From positions 30,553,323-30,617,322 of the forward strand of contig NC_083602.1 in assembly GCF_029168945.1 (NCBI RefSeq): a DNA stretch of 64,000 nucleotides. Direction: 5' to 3'. This DNA comes from Cannabis sativa (Eukaryota; Streptophyta; Magnoliopsida; Rosales; Cannabaceae). The notes under the pieces were generated by a model that saw only the letters and a program-made list of their open reading frames with translations, had not been told where the DNA came from and searched no databases. The translations under genes were made by a program, and so were the position numbers. Below are positions 47,701-58,140 of the stretch, in pieces. Within the stretch, counting starts at the first letter, position 1, and every line of letters begins with the position of its first letter.

Positions 47701-48097
47701 TCACATCAAGCTTGACAATATTCTTTGCCCGGTTTGTGAGGATGCTCCAGAAAGTAATGCCCACCTGTTCTTTGACTGCTGTTTTTCACAGCAGGTGGTG
47801 AAGATGGTGAGCGACTGGCTGGGAGTTAAGGTCTGGCCAACTGGTTTCCATAGCTGGAAACATTGGCTGCTGCAGATCGACAGGGACAAAAAGCATCGGA
47901 TTCTTGTAGCAACCATGGCAGCCGTGATTTACTTCATTTGGAACAATAGGAACAACTGTTTCTTCAACAAATTCTCGAGTACAGCTTCAAAGATTATACA
48001 AGAGATCAAAAAAACAATGTATTATAGATTACATATAGCTGAAGGAAAGAACTTAAAAGACCATGAGAAAAGATACATAGAAAGAATTTTTTTGTAA
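44723..48097 (+). CDS. LINE ORF2, endonuclease and reverse transcriptase
   Basis: It is about 1,124 residues from ATG 44723 (the frame is open from 44696). Its N-terminal endonuclease of the exonuclease-endonuclease-phosphatase fold spans residues about 1-225: NIGCWNVRGLNK, LLETKL, TGDFNSLFELEDR, then SKIDHTFVN and TSDHCLC. The reverse transcriptase spans about 430-720: SKSPGPDGYGAGFFKKMW, LIPKTENPTRAVEYRPIA, QGAFVQGRSIAHNV, VDISKAYDTVNWEFL, GLRQGDPLSPLLFVLIMEYL, and the catalytic FADDLMIF at about residue 692. A C-terminal zinc-finger-like segment (HRFIFWQAINSQLLSRDKF, then CPVCEDAPESNAHLFFDC) follows at about 980-1030. There is no RNase H domain. All catalytic motifs look intact. The enzyme would nick DNA and copy LINE RNA in place. 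Confidence 0.94.
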   Translation: MDSNNIGCWNVRGLNKMEKQDIVYDLCCLNKIGVCGLLETKLKNDRISEMMTRKFPNWNWYTSPIVENRILVMWRKNFTRVIVVREDPQFIHCYVKLAGYSEAMNVTFVYGFNTGEERKELWEGLIDLKVNAKPWLITGDFNSLFELEDRKGGKDVNLNDIRDSTNWLAQSHLDRPLKTGSGFTWMNNQEGDKRIYSKIDHTFVNEDWNDSFPLTKAHYSWETTSDHCLCVVSMATNVDIGFKPFRYYNFWADHPDFKREVFDNWYKPIGREGMLGLYLKLMRLKHTIKKFNRERIGDVGRNFQLAKDLYIQARNQAQEHPHDTKFQQNEKEAAMKFNTQEKMYHSFQRQRSKITWLCKGDENNAFFHAFLKKRRMENNIVSYTNDQGEVIDNFREVVDHFIKHFQNYMGSSSRPSQGLRKDCLEMGNHLNREQQLKLVKPFTSKEIKKALFSIPDSKSPGPDGYGAGFFKKMWPEIGTEFTKAIESFFMTGFMPRELHATMITLIPKTENPTRAVEYRPIACCSTIYKCISKLLCSRLSQVLPGIVNQNQGAFVQGRSIAHNVMILQDLLKNYKRKNISPRCTIKVDISKAYDTVNWEFLENLLNEFKLPGRFISWVMTCLKSTSYSILMNGRVQGSFQGKKGLRQGDPLSPLLFVLIMEYLTRRLMLAAHEPQFRYHPLCKSVKIVNLSFADDLMIFCKGDLASIQVIRRVLDEFSAESGLTINITKSQLYFGGVKGEVKKAIMTELALQEGDYPLKYLGVPLRPTKWKAEDCSVIIKKIKQRLHTWATRHLSFAGRAQLIHSVLLGLRNYWMSIFILPHSVTREVEKLCRGFLWGWNGSRSKLHVASWEKVCLPKNYGGLGFKDGIKWNQAILAKYVWAISSKRDILWVRWVNTIYLKSKNWWEYELKSDTSWYWRKLCHLRDKFTREDICKAGAGTKFKAAMLYNSSIPQTLFEYSKHIWCSINMPKHRFIFWQAINSQLLSRDKFEQFHIKLDNILCPVCEDAPESNAHLFFDCCFSQQVVKMVSDWLGVKVWPTGFHSWKHWLLQIDRDKKHRILVATMAAVIYFIWNNRNNCFFNKFSSTASKIIQEIKKTMYYRLHIAEGKNLKDHEKRYIERIFL

Positions 48098-48187
48098 TTC
48101 TTGTTTGTTGCCTTTTTAGGCTTGTATAGCTTTGTAATTGTTTGTGATTAATGAAGTTTGTTCCTTCTTGATCTAAAAAAAAAAAAA

Positions 48188-48204
48188 AAAAGAAATATTT
48201 GAGG
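48188..48204. repeat. LINE target-site duplication, right
   Basis: This is the partner of 43404-43420, directly after the poly(A) run. Confidence 0.92.
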
Positions 48205-49740
48205 CTCTTATGGTCAGTACATATTTCACATTTCTCTCCGTAGAGATAATGTCACCAAATATTTAAAGCAAACACCACCGCGGCAAGTTCTAAATCATGA
48301 GTCGGGTATCGCTGTTCATACTCTTTCAAATGACGGGATGCATAGGTAATAACCCAATCAGCCTACACTAGTACAGACCCCAGACCCTGTCTGGATGCAT
48401 AACAGTAAACTACAAACTTTTCTTTATCTGACAGTAGGGCTAATACCGGAGCGATAATCAATCTCTATTTCAGCTCTTGAAAGCTTGCTTCACACTTGTC
48501 TATCCACACAAACCGCTGATTCTTTTTAGTGAGCTTGGTTAAAGGCGTAGAAATTTTAGAAAATCCCTCTAAAAATCGACGATAATAACCAGCCAGACCC
48601 AAGAAACTTCTAACCTTTGTAACTATTTTTCGATCTCAGCCAATCCTTGATACATTCAATCTTTCTTGGATTTACCTTGATTCCATCTTTACTGAAAATG
48701 TGTCCAAGAAAAGACACCTGAGATAGCCAAAACTCGCACTTCTTGAATTTGGCATATAGTTTATATTCTCATAGTTGTTGAAGGACCATTCGAAGATATT
48801 ACTCATGCTTTTCTTCTGATTGAGAGTACAAAAGGATGTTGTCGATAAATACAATAATACAAATCTCAAGGAAATCCTTGAATACCATATTCTTCAAATC
48901 CATAAAAGTTGCAGGAGCATTGGTTAATCCAAAAGACATACCTAGAAATTCATAATGCCCACACCTAGTGCGAAAAGTTGTCTTTAGAATGTCCTCCTCT
49001 TGGATTCTCAATTGATGATATCCCGATCAGAGATCAATCTTTGATAAGACCGTCTTCCCCTGAAGTTGATCAAAAAGATCATCGATCCTAGGTAAAGGAT
49101 ACTTGTTCTTGACAGTTAGTTTATTCAACTCTCGGTAGTCAATGCACATACGCAAAGATCCATCTTTCTTCTTGACAAATAATATGAGTGCTCCCCAGGG
49201 TGACACACTAGGTCGTGAAAACCCAAGGTCAAGCAACCCTTGAAGTTGAATTTTTAATTCCTTAAGTTCCGCTGGAGCCATTCTGTAAGGTGCCTTAGAA
49301 ACCGGTTCTGCTCCAGGTGCCAAATCAATAATAAAATCAATTTCTCTTTGTGGGTGTAAACCCAGAAATTCATCAGGAAAAACATCTAAAAATTCCTGAA
49401 CCACCCTGATGTCTTCTGGCCGAACTGTCTCAGGTCGTGTGGTATCTAATGCCGCAGCCAGAAACCTTAGACATCCATCTTGTAACAATCTCTAGCTGTT
49501 AGTACTGAAATCACTAGAATCCTAGATCCTTGAACGGATCCCACAAAGACAAACGGTTCCTCGCCCTCGGGTTGGAAGATTACCATCTTTCGTTTGCAAT
49601 CAATATTGGTTGAGTACTTGGATAAGAAATCCATTCCAAGTATAATATCAAAATCCGCTAAACCCAATTCTATTAAGTCAGCACTTAACTCCCTATCCTC
49701 AATTCTGATTGGCATAGACCTAATATACCTTTTGGAGATG
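48205..49740 (-). pseudogene. Gypsy protease end, reverse transcriptase and RNase H start
   Basis: From 49740 downwards: protease C-terminal part and linker (ADFDIILGMDFLSKYSTNID at about 49650), then reverse transcriptase ([50 protein letters not shown]). A stop follows SKIDL near 49027. The next piece (48799-49011) has [20 protein letters not shown] and then the catalytic box as [10 protein letters not shown], where FIDD is expected: the second Asp is Asn (48838-48840). RNase H begins in decayed form and ends at the LINE insertion. The element cannot reverse transcribe. Confidence 0.87.
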
Positions 49741-49745
49741 ATTAA
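49741..49745. repeat. Target-site duplication, solo LTR 2, left (ATTAA)
   Basis: Identical to 51609-51613. The gypsy protease frame lies on both sides. Confidence 0.93.
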
Positions 49746-51608
49746 TGTTGGGTTTTATGCCCTAAATAAAACTCATTTCAAAATAATCAGATTTACTTAT
49801 TAATAAAGATCAGAAATAACATTTAATGTTGCATGGTTCACATGCTTTATTTCATGATTATATGTACATAATGTATGAATTCTATTTAAGTCCAGAACAT
49901 ATCAATTTGTTAATGATTATAGTGTTGTCAACACAGTGGAATATAATCTTAATTATATGTTCGAAAATTTATTCCCTGATTTGTCAGTTCATTGGATTTA
50001 GACTGACATGATAATCAGCGATAGGTAATCTTACACCTTGGATAAGTGTTATGTCCTTTCCAGGGCATTGGCAAAGTTTACCAGCATCAGATGTATGGAA
50101 TATACATCGGAAGGGACCGATATTGAACTTTGATTAGATATGTTAAAATTTACCGTAATATCTATTCAATTTAATATCACATGTTGATCCTAGATCAAAT
50201 GATCTTAATCGTGATATGTTTAGGTTCGATCTCAAAAGTATTATACATGTTCTTTGATTTGTTAGTTAAGCCTACTTTTGGGTCAGGGTGATACGTACAT
50301 TTTGGGAACATGATAGTATAATTGAGTGGGAGCGCTAACATAATATGGAATCTATAACTTCTATAGGAATTTAGAAGTGAAACGATGATATCCTTCGAGC
50401 TTGGCTAAATAGAGATAAATGGTGGAGATCTCATTTCACTTTGCTGAAATATAATTTATACGGAGCTAAGTGTTTTAAGGATAAAATACATTGAAGGTGT
50501 AACGGTAACTTAGTGCCTATTCAATGTAGATCATCTATTAGAGGGTCATTCATCAAATTAGGATTATAACAATGGATAACTAATGACGTATCTATATCGT
50601 GGAACATATAGAGCGTTCTATATACTGAGAGTACAATTCTAAGTTCTATGCGTGGATTCAACGAAGAATTAATAAGTCAGTGAGTTTAAGATATAAATTC
50701 TTGGTCTGCTTATTGGAAGCTCGGATATATAGACCCATGGTCCCCATACTAGTTGAGACCATACAGCTTGTAAGACTCAGTTAATTGATTTTGATTAATC
50801 AATTATAATTCTAAAATTAGACTATGTCTACTTTGTTAATTTTCACTAAGCATGGGCGAAATTGTAAAGAAAAGAGAATTCTAGGTTTCTTTATTAATTA
50901 AGAGACTTTATATGTCTAATTAATAAATATATTAAATGAGAATATTATTTAATAAATAATTTTTAGTTATTAAATAATTAGAATTGGCATTTAAATGGTT
51001 GAATTTGAAAATTGGCATTTTTGAGAAAATGAGATGCAGAAATGATAAAACAGCAAAATTGCATAAGTGAGGCCCATTATCCAAAGCCCAGGCCGGCCAC
51101 TATTGTAGGCTTTTATCATTTATTTTTTCATTATTTTAATGCCAAATAATTCTAACTTAAACCTAGGTGGTTACCTATAAATAGGAAGTGATGGCTTCAG
51201 GAAAAGATGATACATATCATTCCTTCAGTGAAAATTTCTAGCCGCCACCTTCTCTCTTCTTTTCTTCTCTAAATTTCGAAGTCCTTGAGTGAATGAGTGA
51301 GTGCCCACACACATCAAGTGGTATCTCAATCATAGTGTGTAAGACTGTGGAAAATCAACCAACAAGAAGGAGACTCAGCATCAAAGGAAAGAGAGAAAGA
51401 GATCCAGGTTCAGATATTGATAATGCTTTGCTACAGAAAGGAATCAAGGGCTAGATATCTGAATGGAAGGAGTCATTATATTCCGCTGCACCCAATGTAA
51501 ACTTTCTTAAACTCTTATGTGTTTATTCCATTTTTTTAGAATTCATATTAGCATGTTAATGAAACATACTTGTTAGTAAATCTAGATCCTAGTAAAATAT
51601 ATCCAACA
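49746..51608 (+). repeat. Solo LTR 2 of the A-D family (1,863 bp)
   Basis: Plus-oriented LTR from TGTTGGGTTTTATGCCC to ATATCCAACA, with ATTAA on each side and no internal region. The TATA box is at 51176-51183 (CCTATAAATAGG). It splits the gypsy protease coding region. Sequence divergence from A and B is clearly greater than between the LTRs of B, suggesting an older subfamily or insertion. Confidence 0.93.
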
Positions 51609-51613
51609 ATTAA
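51609..51613. repeat. Target-site duplication, solo LTR 2, right (ATTAA)
   Basis: Identical to 49741-49745. Confidence 0.93.
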
Positions 51614-51748
51614 TTCTCTGCCAGGCAGTATGGTTCCAAACCCTTTATCAAAACTATCAAGTGCTCCAGAGTGAGTGGCCCCAGAGTTAAATAACATAGA
51701 GTAGTAAGAGTTGTTGACCGAGAGCTGACATGTTACAACTAAGGGGCT
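51614..51748 (-). pseudogene. Gypsy protease fragment with altered active site
   Basis: The minus strand reads LSVNNSYYSMLFNSGATHSG, then LDSFDKGF. The retropepsin signature is normally Asp-Ser-Gly-Ala; here the Asp codon reads AAC (51686-51688), so the active site is lost. The frame continues at 49740 across solo LTR 2. Further upstream coding (gag) is cut off by element C at 51749. Confidence 0.78.
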
Positions 51749-53615
51749 TGTTGGGATTTTATGCCCTAAATGAAAGCCATTACAATCTAATCTGATTTGT
51801 TATCAATAAAAGATTAGAAGTCATTTATGTTTACATGTTGTTTTAATGTTTATGGTTTAATATATATATATACAAAATGTATTAAGTTTAGAACATATAG
51901 CTATTTACAAGTACAGTGATGTCAACACAGTGGAATGTGATTGTGATTATATGCTTCGAAAGACAAAGTCCCTGTTTCATCATTGCATTGGATTTACACT
52001 GATGTGATAATCAGCGATGAAGTGTACTTACACTTGCATAAGTGTTATGTTCTTTCCAGAACATTGGCAAAGTATACTAGCTTCGAATGTATGGAGTATA
52101 CATTGGTTAAGATGTTATAATACTTACCGTTGCATCTTTCCAAGTTAATATCACTAGTTGATCTTAGATCAAAAGATCTTAATCCTGATATGCTTAGGCT
52201 CAATCTCAGAAGTGCTATTCATGTTCTTTGATTTGTTAGTTAAGCCTACTTTTGGGTCAGGGTGATACGTACATTTTGGGAACATGATAGTATGATTGAG
52301 TGGGAGCACTAAACATAAATATGGAATCTATAGCTTCTATAGGTATTTAGAAGTTAACTGATGATTTCCTTCGAGCTTGGCTAAATAGATGTAAATGGAA
52401 GAGCTCTTGTTTCAGTGATTATATTTTAGTTCACTAAAACATCATTTACAGGTAGCTAAGTATTTTAAGGATCAAAATACATTGAGGGGTGAAACGATAA
52501 ATTTATCCCTACTCGGTGTAAATCATCTATATAGAGGATCTTTGATTATTGAGATTATAACGATGGTTAAATGCGATAGTGTATCTATATGGTGGAACAT
52601 ATAGAGCGTTCTATATGACTGAGAGTGCAATTTCAAGTTCTAAGAGTGGATGCAACAAGGAATTAATGAGTTAGGGAATTTACTTGGTCAATTCTGGTTC
52701 AGCTTATTGGAAGCTCAGTAATATAGGCCCATGGTCTCCATTCTAGTTGAGACCATACTGCTTGTAAGACTCAGATAATTGATTCTAATTAATCAATTAT
52801 AATTCTAAAATTAGACTATGTCTAGTTTATGAATTTTCAATAAGCAAGGGCAAAATTGTGAAGAAAAGAAATTGTAGGTTTTATTTATTAATTCTAAGAC
52901 TTTATTATGTCTAATTAATAATTATATTAAATGACAATATTATTTAATAATTTATTTATTAAATAATTAGTTTTGGCATCTAAATGGTTAGAATTGAAAA
53001 ATTGGCGTTTTTGAAAAACTAGAAATGAAAATTGTCAAAAATGAAAATTGTCAAAAATGCAAAATACCAAGTGGGGTCCATTAACACTATGGCCGGCCAC
53101 TTGTTGTGATTTTTCCAATTAATATTTTCATTATTTTAATGCCAAGTAATTACTAACCTAAACCTAGTGGTTACCTATAAATAGATAGTGATGGCTCACA
53201 CTTAACAAGAGATTGAAAATCAAAAATTTTGCCTTCAGAAAAATTTGAGCCTCCTATCCTATAGACTATAGCCGAACCTCTCTCTCCCTTTTTTCTTCTT
53301 CAATTTTCGAAACCTTGAGTGATAGAGTGAGTGCCCACACACATCAAGTGGTATCTCAATCATAGTTTGGAGGATTGTGAAGAATCCAAACTGAAGAGAA
53401 GGATATTCGGACTCAGATCTTGGTGATACTCTGCGACAGAAAGGATACAAGGGTTAGAGATCTGAGTGGAAGGATACATATTATTCCGCTGCACCCAATA
53501 AAAGGTTTTTCTAAACTTTTTATGTGTTTATTTCATTGTTTTAGAAATTCATGTTAGGATGTTAATGAAACATACTTGTTAGTAAATCTAGATCCTGGTA
53601 AAACATATTCCAACA
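51749..53615 (+). repeat. Element C, 5' LTR (1,867 bp)
   Basis: From TGTTGGGATTTTATGCCC to ATTCCAACA. TATA box at 53176-53183. A short private duplication GAAAATTGTCAAAAAT occurs near 53030-53050. Its left flank GGGCT has no partner in the window. Confidence 0.9.
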
Positions 53616-53617
53616 AC

Positions 53618-53634
53618 TGGCCTCAGAGCCATGG
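53618..53634 (+). promoter_or_regulatory. Primer-binding site, element C
   Basis: TGGCCTCAGAGCCATGG, two bases after the LTR end. This is identical to the site in element B. Confidence 0.75.
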
Positions 53635-56600
53635 TAATGATTTACTTTCATGAAATATGAATTAAAACGATGATTTGCATTGATTTGGATGGTTTCATGT
53701 GGTTTATGTGCTTATTTGATGCTAGTTTAGAAATCACAATGTATGTTACTGAAATATTTTTTATTTCGATCTGGAATTATTTTTACTGGAAAGTAGACGA
53801 AACATTAATAAATTTAGGCTTTTACAGAACCTAATTTGGATTTTTTATGAATCAGATATGATTTTTTGAAGTTGAATGAAAATATCAGGATTTGAAACAC
53901 TCACGCGCGCGCACAGGGTCTGGGACGCTCGGACAGCGCCCATTCAGACAAGGCGCTGATCGAGGTTTCTCGGACACAGCCCTTGTCTAAAGGGAAGCTC
54001 GCGCCTGTGTCCCTCGGTCAAATGAGGCTGCTTGCAACATCTGTTCTCGGCTGTTTCCAGCTTCCCCGTGCGCAGGGGTATGCATTGCATACCCCTCTGC
54101 CTCAAATTCGTTTTCGTCATAACTTTTGATTCAAAAATCGTTTTTCATTGAAACAAAAGCCAATTTTTGGTAGAATTTTGTGTAGAATCTGAATTTTTAA
54201 TTAAAAATCTAATTGTCAGAATAAAACTAATTTTATTATTATTTTTAATTAATTAAAATTAGTTTTAGATATTAGTAGGCTTTGAATCTTGAAAATTTGA
54301 TTTCTCACTAAAAAATAGCCTTATGGTTAATTTTGAAATTTTAGATTATTTTATTTATTTTAATTATAAGATCTGATATTATTTTGGTTAATTTTAGATG
54401 ATCTTACTTTGATATGAAAATATTATCTTTTAAAATAATCTTATATTAATTTTAAAAATTTGCTAACCATATCATATCTTTTTCAAATTTGTTATTTTCA
54501 AAATATATTTACTTAATTAAAATTATAATATTAGGAATATGTTAGGTTTAACATTTTATCTTATTAGATATTTTTTTTATTAAAATTATATTTTGGCAAA
54601 AATAACATGAAATTTGAAAAGTTGGTTAGTCTAGGTTTTAATAGAAATTTTAAGGTTTCAAAACCATAAATTTTCAAACTTGTTTTATTTTATTATTTTA
54701 TTAAAATATTCTAACCATATAAAAATATCTAATTTTTCAATTAGTTTATTTATGCAATATTTTAATTTATTAAATTATAAGACTTAGAATATAATATTGA
54801 AATATCTAAATTTAAAATTCAAGATATTTTATTATATCATCTTATTAGAAATTTTAAATAAATTTAAATTTTGAATAAACTTAATATTTAAAAAATTGGT
54901 TAGATATTTTTTTTTTATTTTTTGTGAGAATTTAGAAAATTTAGGAGTTTGTTGAATTTTGAATTTTTTCAAATATTCTCTAACAACCAAAATTTGAATT
55001 CTAGTTAAGATATTTATTTTCAAATTTAAATTTTTTAAATTTTAAAATTGAGATATTTTAGCTTACTTTCACGATATTTTAGATCAGTTTGTATTGTTTG
55101 ATTATTATATTGTGTATATTCAAAAAAAAATTTACAAACCTATTATTTATCTGATCTAAATTGCTATGATTAACTTGTTGATAGATCCAATAATCTGATT
55201 TTAATCATAGTCCAATTGTCAATAGATCTTATAAATAATTTGTAACAGGTAAATTTTGCATTTCTTTCATCTGTGTAAACCTAGTAACATGATAGGGCCC
55301 ATCCAAATCATTTGACCTGTGTGAGCCTATGTGTTAGCTTATTGGGCTTAGATGCATATAGGAAGCCCATTTAAGTTTTACTAAGTAAATGGACTAGGTA
55401 GGTAAAAGAAATTTCACTTAGAAAATTTTATTTAGGCTCAATTAGAATTGGGCTTATTCCATTAATAACAATTATTTATTTAAAGGTTAAATTCCTCTCT
55501 TTTGGGCTTTGTGTGAGAGTTAGGGGGCGAATAGCAGTGGGTATGACATACTGGACCCAGCCCTCCCTCACATGAACTACCCAAATTGTGAAGGCCAATT
55601 TTCCTTATTTAAATAAATGTATTAGGTTAATTATATTAGTATAACCTAATTAAATTTGAATTAGCAACATAATTAACTTTTAAAATATATGAAATTTATT
55701 TTTCATTTTAATATTTTAAAGTTAATTTTTAAAAAAAAAACTTAGTTAAATTGAAATATATTCTAGATAGTTATTTTTAGTACTAATTATTTTTCTAATA
55801 TTAAATAGGAAAATATTTTAGATTGAAAATTAATTGTTTAATAATTAATTTTGGATCAATTTAAGTAAAGGATATTTTCCTAGTATTAAATTAGAATTAA
55901 TAATTAAGTTTCATCTATACTTAATTATTTATTTCTTGAATTTAATCATTTAATTAAATTTAAAATTAAATATCTAAGTTGATTTTCATCATGATACTTA
56001 AATATTATTATTTTCATGATATTTAATTAAATAGAAAATTATTTTAAGTTGGAATTTTTTTTAAAATTTCATAACAACTTAAGTTTGAATAATTTTCAAA
56101 ATATATATTTTATTTTATTTTATTAATCATTATTTTCAAAATTGCATTTAATTATTTTTTTTTTGAAAAATAGATTAAAGTTGAAAATTAATTATTTATT
56201 TTAATTAATTTTGCACCAACTTAAATCAATGATTTTTTTTAATTTAATGATTAATTTAAAATAAATGAACTAAAATATATTATAATTAGAAAATGAATTA
56301 ATTAGTCAATGAAAGTCTAGATAGATATTATATGTTTTTGCTTGAATTATTTTTCTAGTAGTGTTTAATTAAATATAAAATTAATATTTAAGTTAATTTT
56401 CATCATGATACATAAATATTTGAATTTTTCTTTATATTTAATTAAATTGGAAAATTATATTTTAGTTGAAAATTAATTTTTATTAATTAATTTTGGACTA
56501 ACATAAAATTAGAATAATTTTTTCAGGATTTATTTTTATTTTATTTTAGAGCATTTTGAAAATTGTATTATTATATACTTTAATTTTTCGAAATGCAATA

Positions 56601-57396
56601 TATATTTATAGAAAATTAAATTTGAGTTACAAATTAATTTAAATTAATACAACTTGAATTGAATAATTTTCTTAATAATCATTACTAATATGGAAATAAT
56701 TCATTTTATTTTCATATCCATCTAAGTATAATTTTATAAATATTAAATTAAAATTTTATTTAGAATTTTATTCTAAATTGGAAATTTTTGTTAAATAAAT
56801 ATATATATCTAAAATAAATAGATTAAAATAAATATTAAAAGAAAATACATTTCAAATAATGAGCTTTATTATTATTATTAGGATATTCGTTCTCCATTGT
56901 TAGTTTTACATAGTTATTGTTTTAGTGAGTAATCCTCCCTAATGGAGGAACGTTCATTAGCAATTTAACGTCGTAGAATATCGAAAGATAAGTATTTTTT
57001 TTGTAAGTGTTTATTTTAGTATGGATCACCCTAATGGTGGCGACTTTAATAGGGCTTACAAAAGTATGAAACAATGGTGGAAGCTCATAAGATAGAATAG
57101 CCTTGACTCTCGCCTAAAGGGGACAACGCTGGATTCTTGTCTTGATCGAATAAAAGGTTGCTAGAATGTTTATCATTTTAGATGAGCTGACAACTCTATT
57201 CAATTGATGGTAGCTTTGACTCTCGCGTAAACGGGACATTGATATCAGTTTGTTGAAAACCCTAGAAATTATTTAGGATTGTATGTTTTAGTATTTTCAC
57301 TTGTCATTCCTACTTGCTATGTGCTAATAATTTCTGAATGAGATTTTGTGTTAAACCTTACTTGATTTCTATTTATTGTTATTTGTAGTATCCAAT
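53635..57396 (+). other. Element C, long AT-rich leader
   Basis: 3.8 kb of non-coding DNA, apart from a GC-richer segment at 53900-54110 (CACGCGCGCGCACAGGG and following), which element B retains only in part near 21170-21200 and which may be a capture or a lost block. The foldable island lies at 55511-55573. The gag-proximal block at 56930-57240 has the hairpin (56933-56949) and two copies of the GACTCTCGC motif (57105-57124, 57218-57237), collinear with B and D. Confidence 0.75.
55511..55573 (+). other. GC-rich foldable island in leader, element C
   Basis: Stem 1 GTGTGAG (55511-55517) pairs with CTCACAT (55567-55573). Stem 2 GGGGGC (55523-55528) pairs with GCCCTC (55560-55565, one G-U). 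Stem 3 TGGGT (55538-55542) pairs with ACCCA (55555-55559). Compared with element B, one pair in stem 2 changes from U-A to G-C on both sides. The loop holds GTATGACATAC, a near-perfect palindrome. Confidence 0.5.
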
Positions 57397-58140
57397 ATGA
57401 CAATGACCAATCCCATGTTGTCACTGTTGACGGATAATAAGCTGAGTGGATCTAACTTCCCTAAATGGAGAGAGAACATTAACATTACTCTCATAGGTGA
57501 AAGTGCCTTCTTTGTGTTAACTGAACCGTCTCCTGAACAGTCGGGTGACAAATGCAACCAAAGCTTTAAAAGAGAAGTACGAGCGTTGGCAGAATGCTAA
57601 CAACAAAGCTCGATACTTCATGCTTTCCAGCATGGTTGACACCTTGAAAATAAGGTTTGCAAACACTGTCACGGCTGCAGAAATCATGACACAATTAACT
57701 GAACTATTCGGAATGGCATCAATCGAGTCTCACTTTGATGCGACAAAGAAATTTATCAATGCACGGATGGAACCTCATCAGAACGTACGTGATCACCTTC
57801 TCCAGATGGCAAGTTATTTCTAGGAAGCTCAGAATCATGGAGCTGAAATGGATCAGACAACTCAAGTGAGTCTCATCTTGAATAGTCTGACTCCAGCCTT
57901 TCTACCCTACACTTCAAATTATGTCATGAATAAGAAGGAACAAGACTTTCACACGTTAGTCAATGACCTTTAGAATTATGAAAATTTGATTGGAGGACCG
58001 AAGAAGAAGGGGCCTAAAGCTCATAATTCTGGAAATGGTAATGGGGCGACTAAAGCTGAGGCAAACTTTGCCTCCACTTCAAAACCAAAGAACAAGAAGA
58101 AATGGAAGAATAGCAAAAAGCCTATTCTAGCTGTTAAAAC
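57397..58140 (+). pseudogene. Element C gag, truncated and frameshifted
   Basis: It starts MTMTNPMLSLLTDNKLSGSN at ATG 57397 and follows the B and D proteins closely. The frame shifts near 57550 (after EPSPEQSGDK), with a stop after LLQMASYF (about 57823) and another in the VNDL/NYENLIGG segment (about 57972). Element D cuts it off after KNKKKWKNSKK, before the CCHC knuckle. Confidence 0.87.

Larger units (their letters stand above)
43421..48187 (+). mobile_element. L1-type LINE with both ORFs open
   Basis: A 4.8-kb plus-strand LINE: a short leader (43421-43461), ORF1 (43462-44730), ORF2 (44723-48097), a 3' untranslated region of about 75 bases and a poly(A) run ending near 48187. It is flanked by 14-17 bp direct repeats. 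Both ORFs are free of stops, unlike every other element here, so this is a recent insertion and could still be competent. It disrupts the RNase H of the gypsy element in opposite orientation. The leader of only about 41 bases may mean slight 5' truncation. Confidence 0.93.
37844..51748 (-). mobile_element. Ty3/gypsy chromovirus (Tekay-like), nested and broken
   Basis: Read on the minus strand: part of the protease region (51614-51748), [solo LTR], rest of protease and reverse transcriptase (48799-49740), RNase H interrupted by a LINE, integrase (42137-42910), chromodomain (41735-42136), then the 3' LTR (37844-41733, itself split by a solo LTR). Gag and the 5' LTR lie right of the window beyond elements C and D. 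The integrase words LLEWKWEDITM and LPRTTG, with the chromodomain at the very C-terminus, suggest the Tekay/Del group. Many stops are present, and catalytic Asp residues in protease and reverse transcriptase are replaced by Asn. Confidence 0.85.
51749..58140 (+). mobile_element. Element C, gag-only long-LTR element, 5' part
   Basis: A plus-strand copy of the A-D family: 5' LTR 51749-53615, primer-binding site, 3.8-kb AT-rich leader and the start of gag (57397-58140). It is then interrupted by element D. The remaining 3' internal part and 3' LTR must lie right of the window. It was inserted in the protease region of the gypsy element, only about 135 bases from solo LTR 2. It is more diverged from B than D is. 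Confidence 0.9.
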
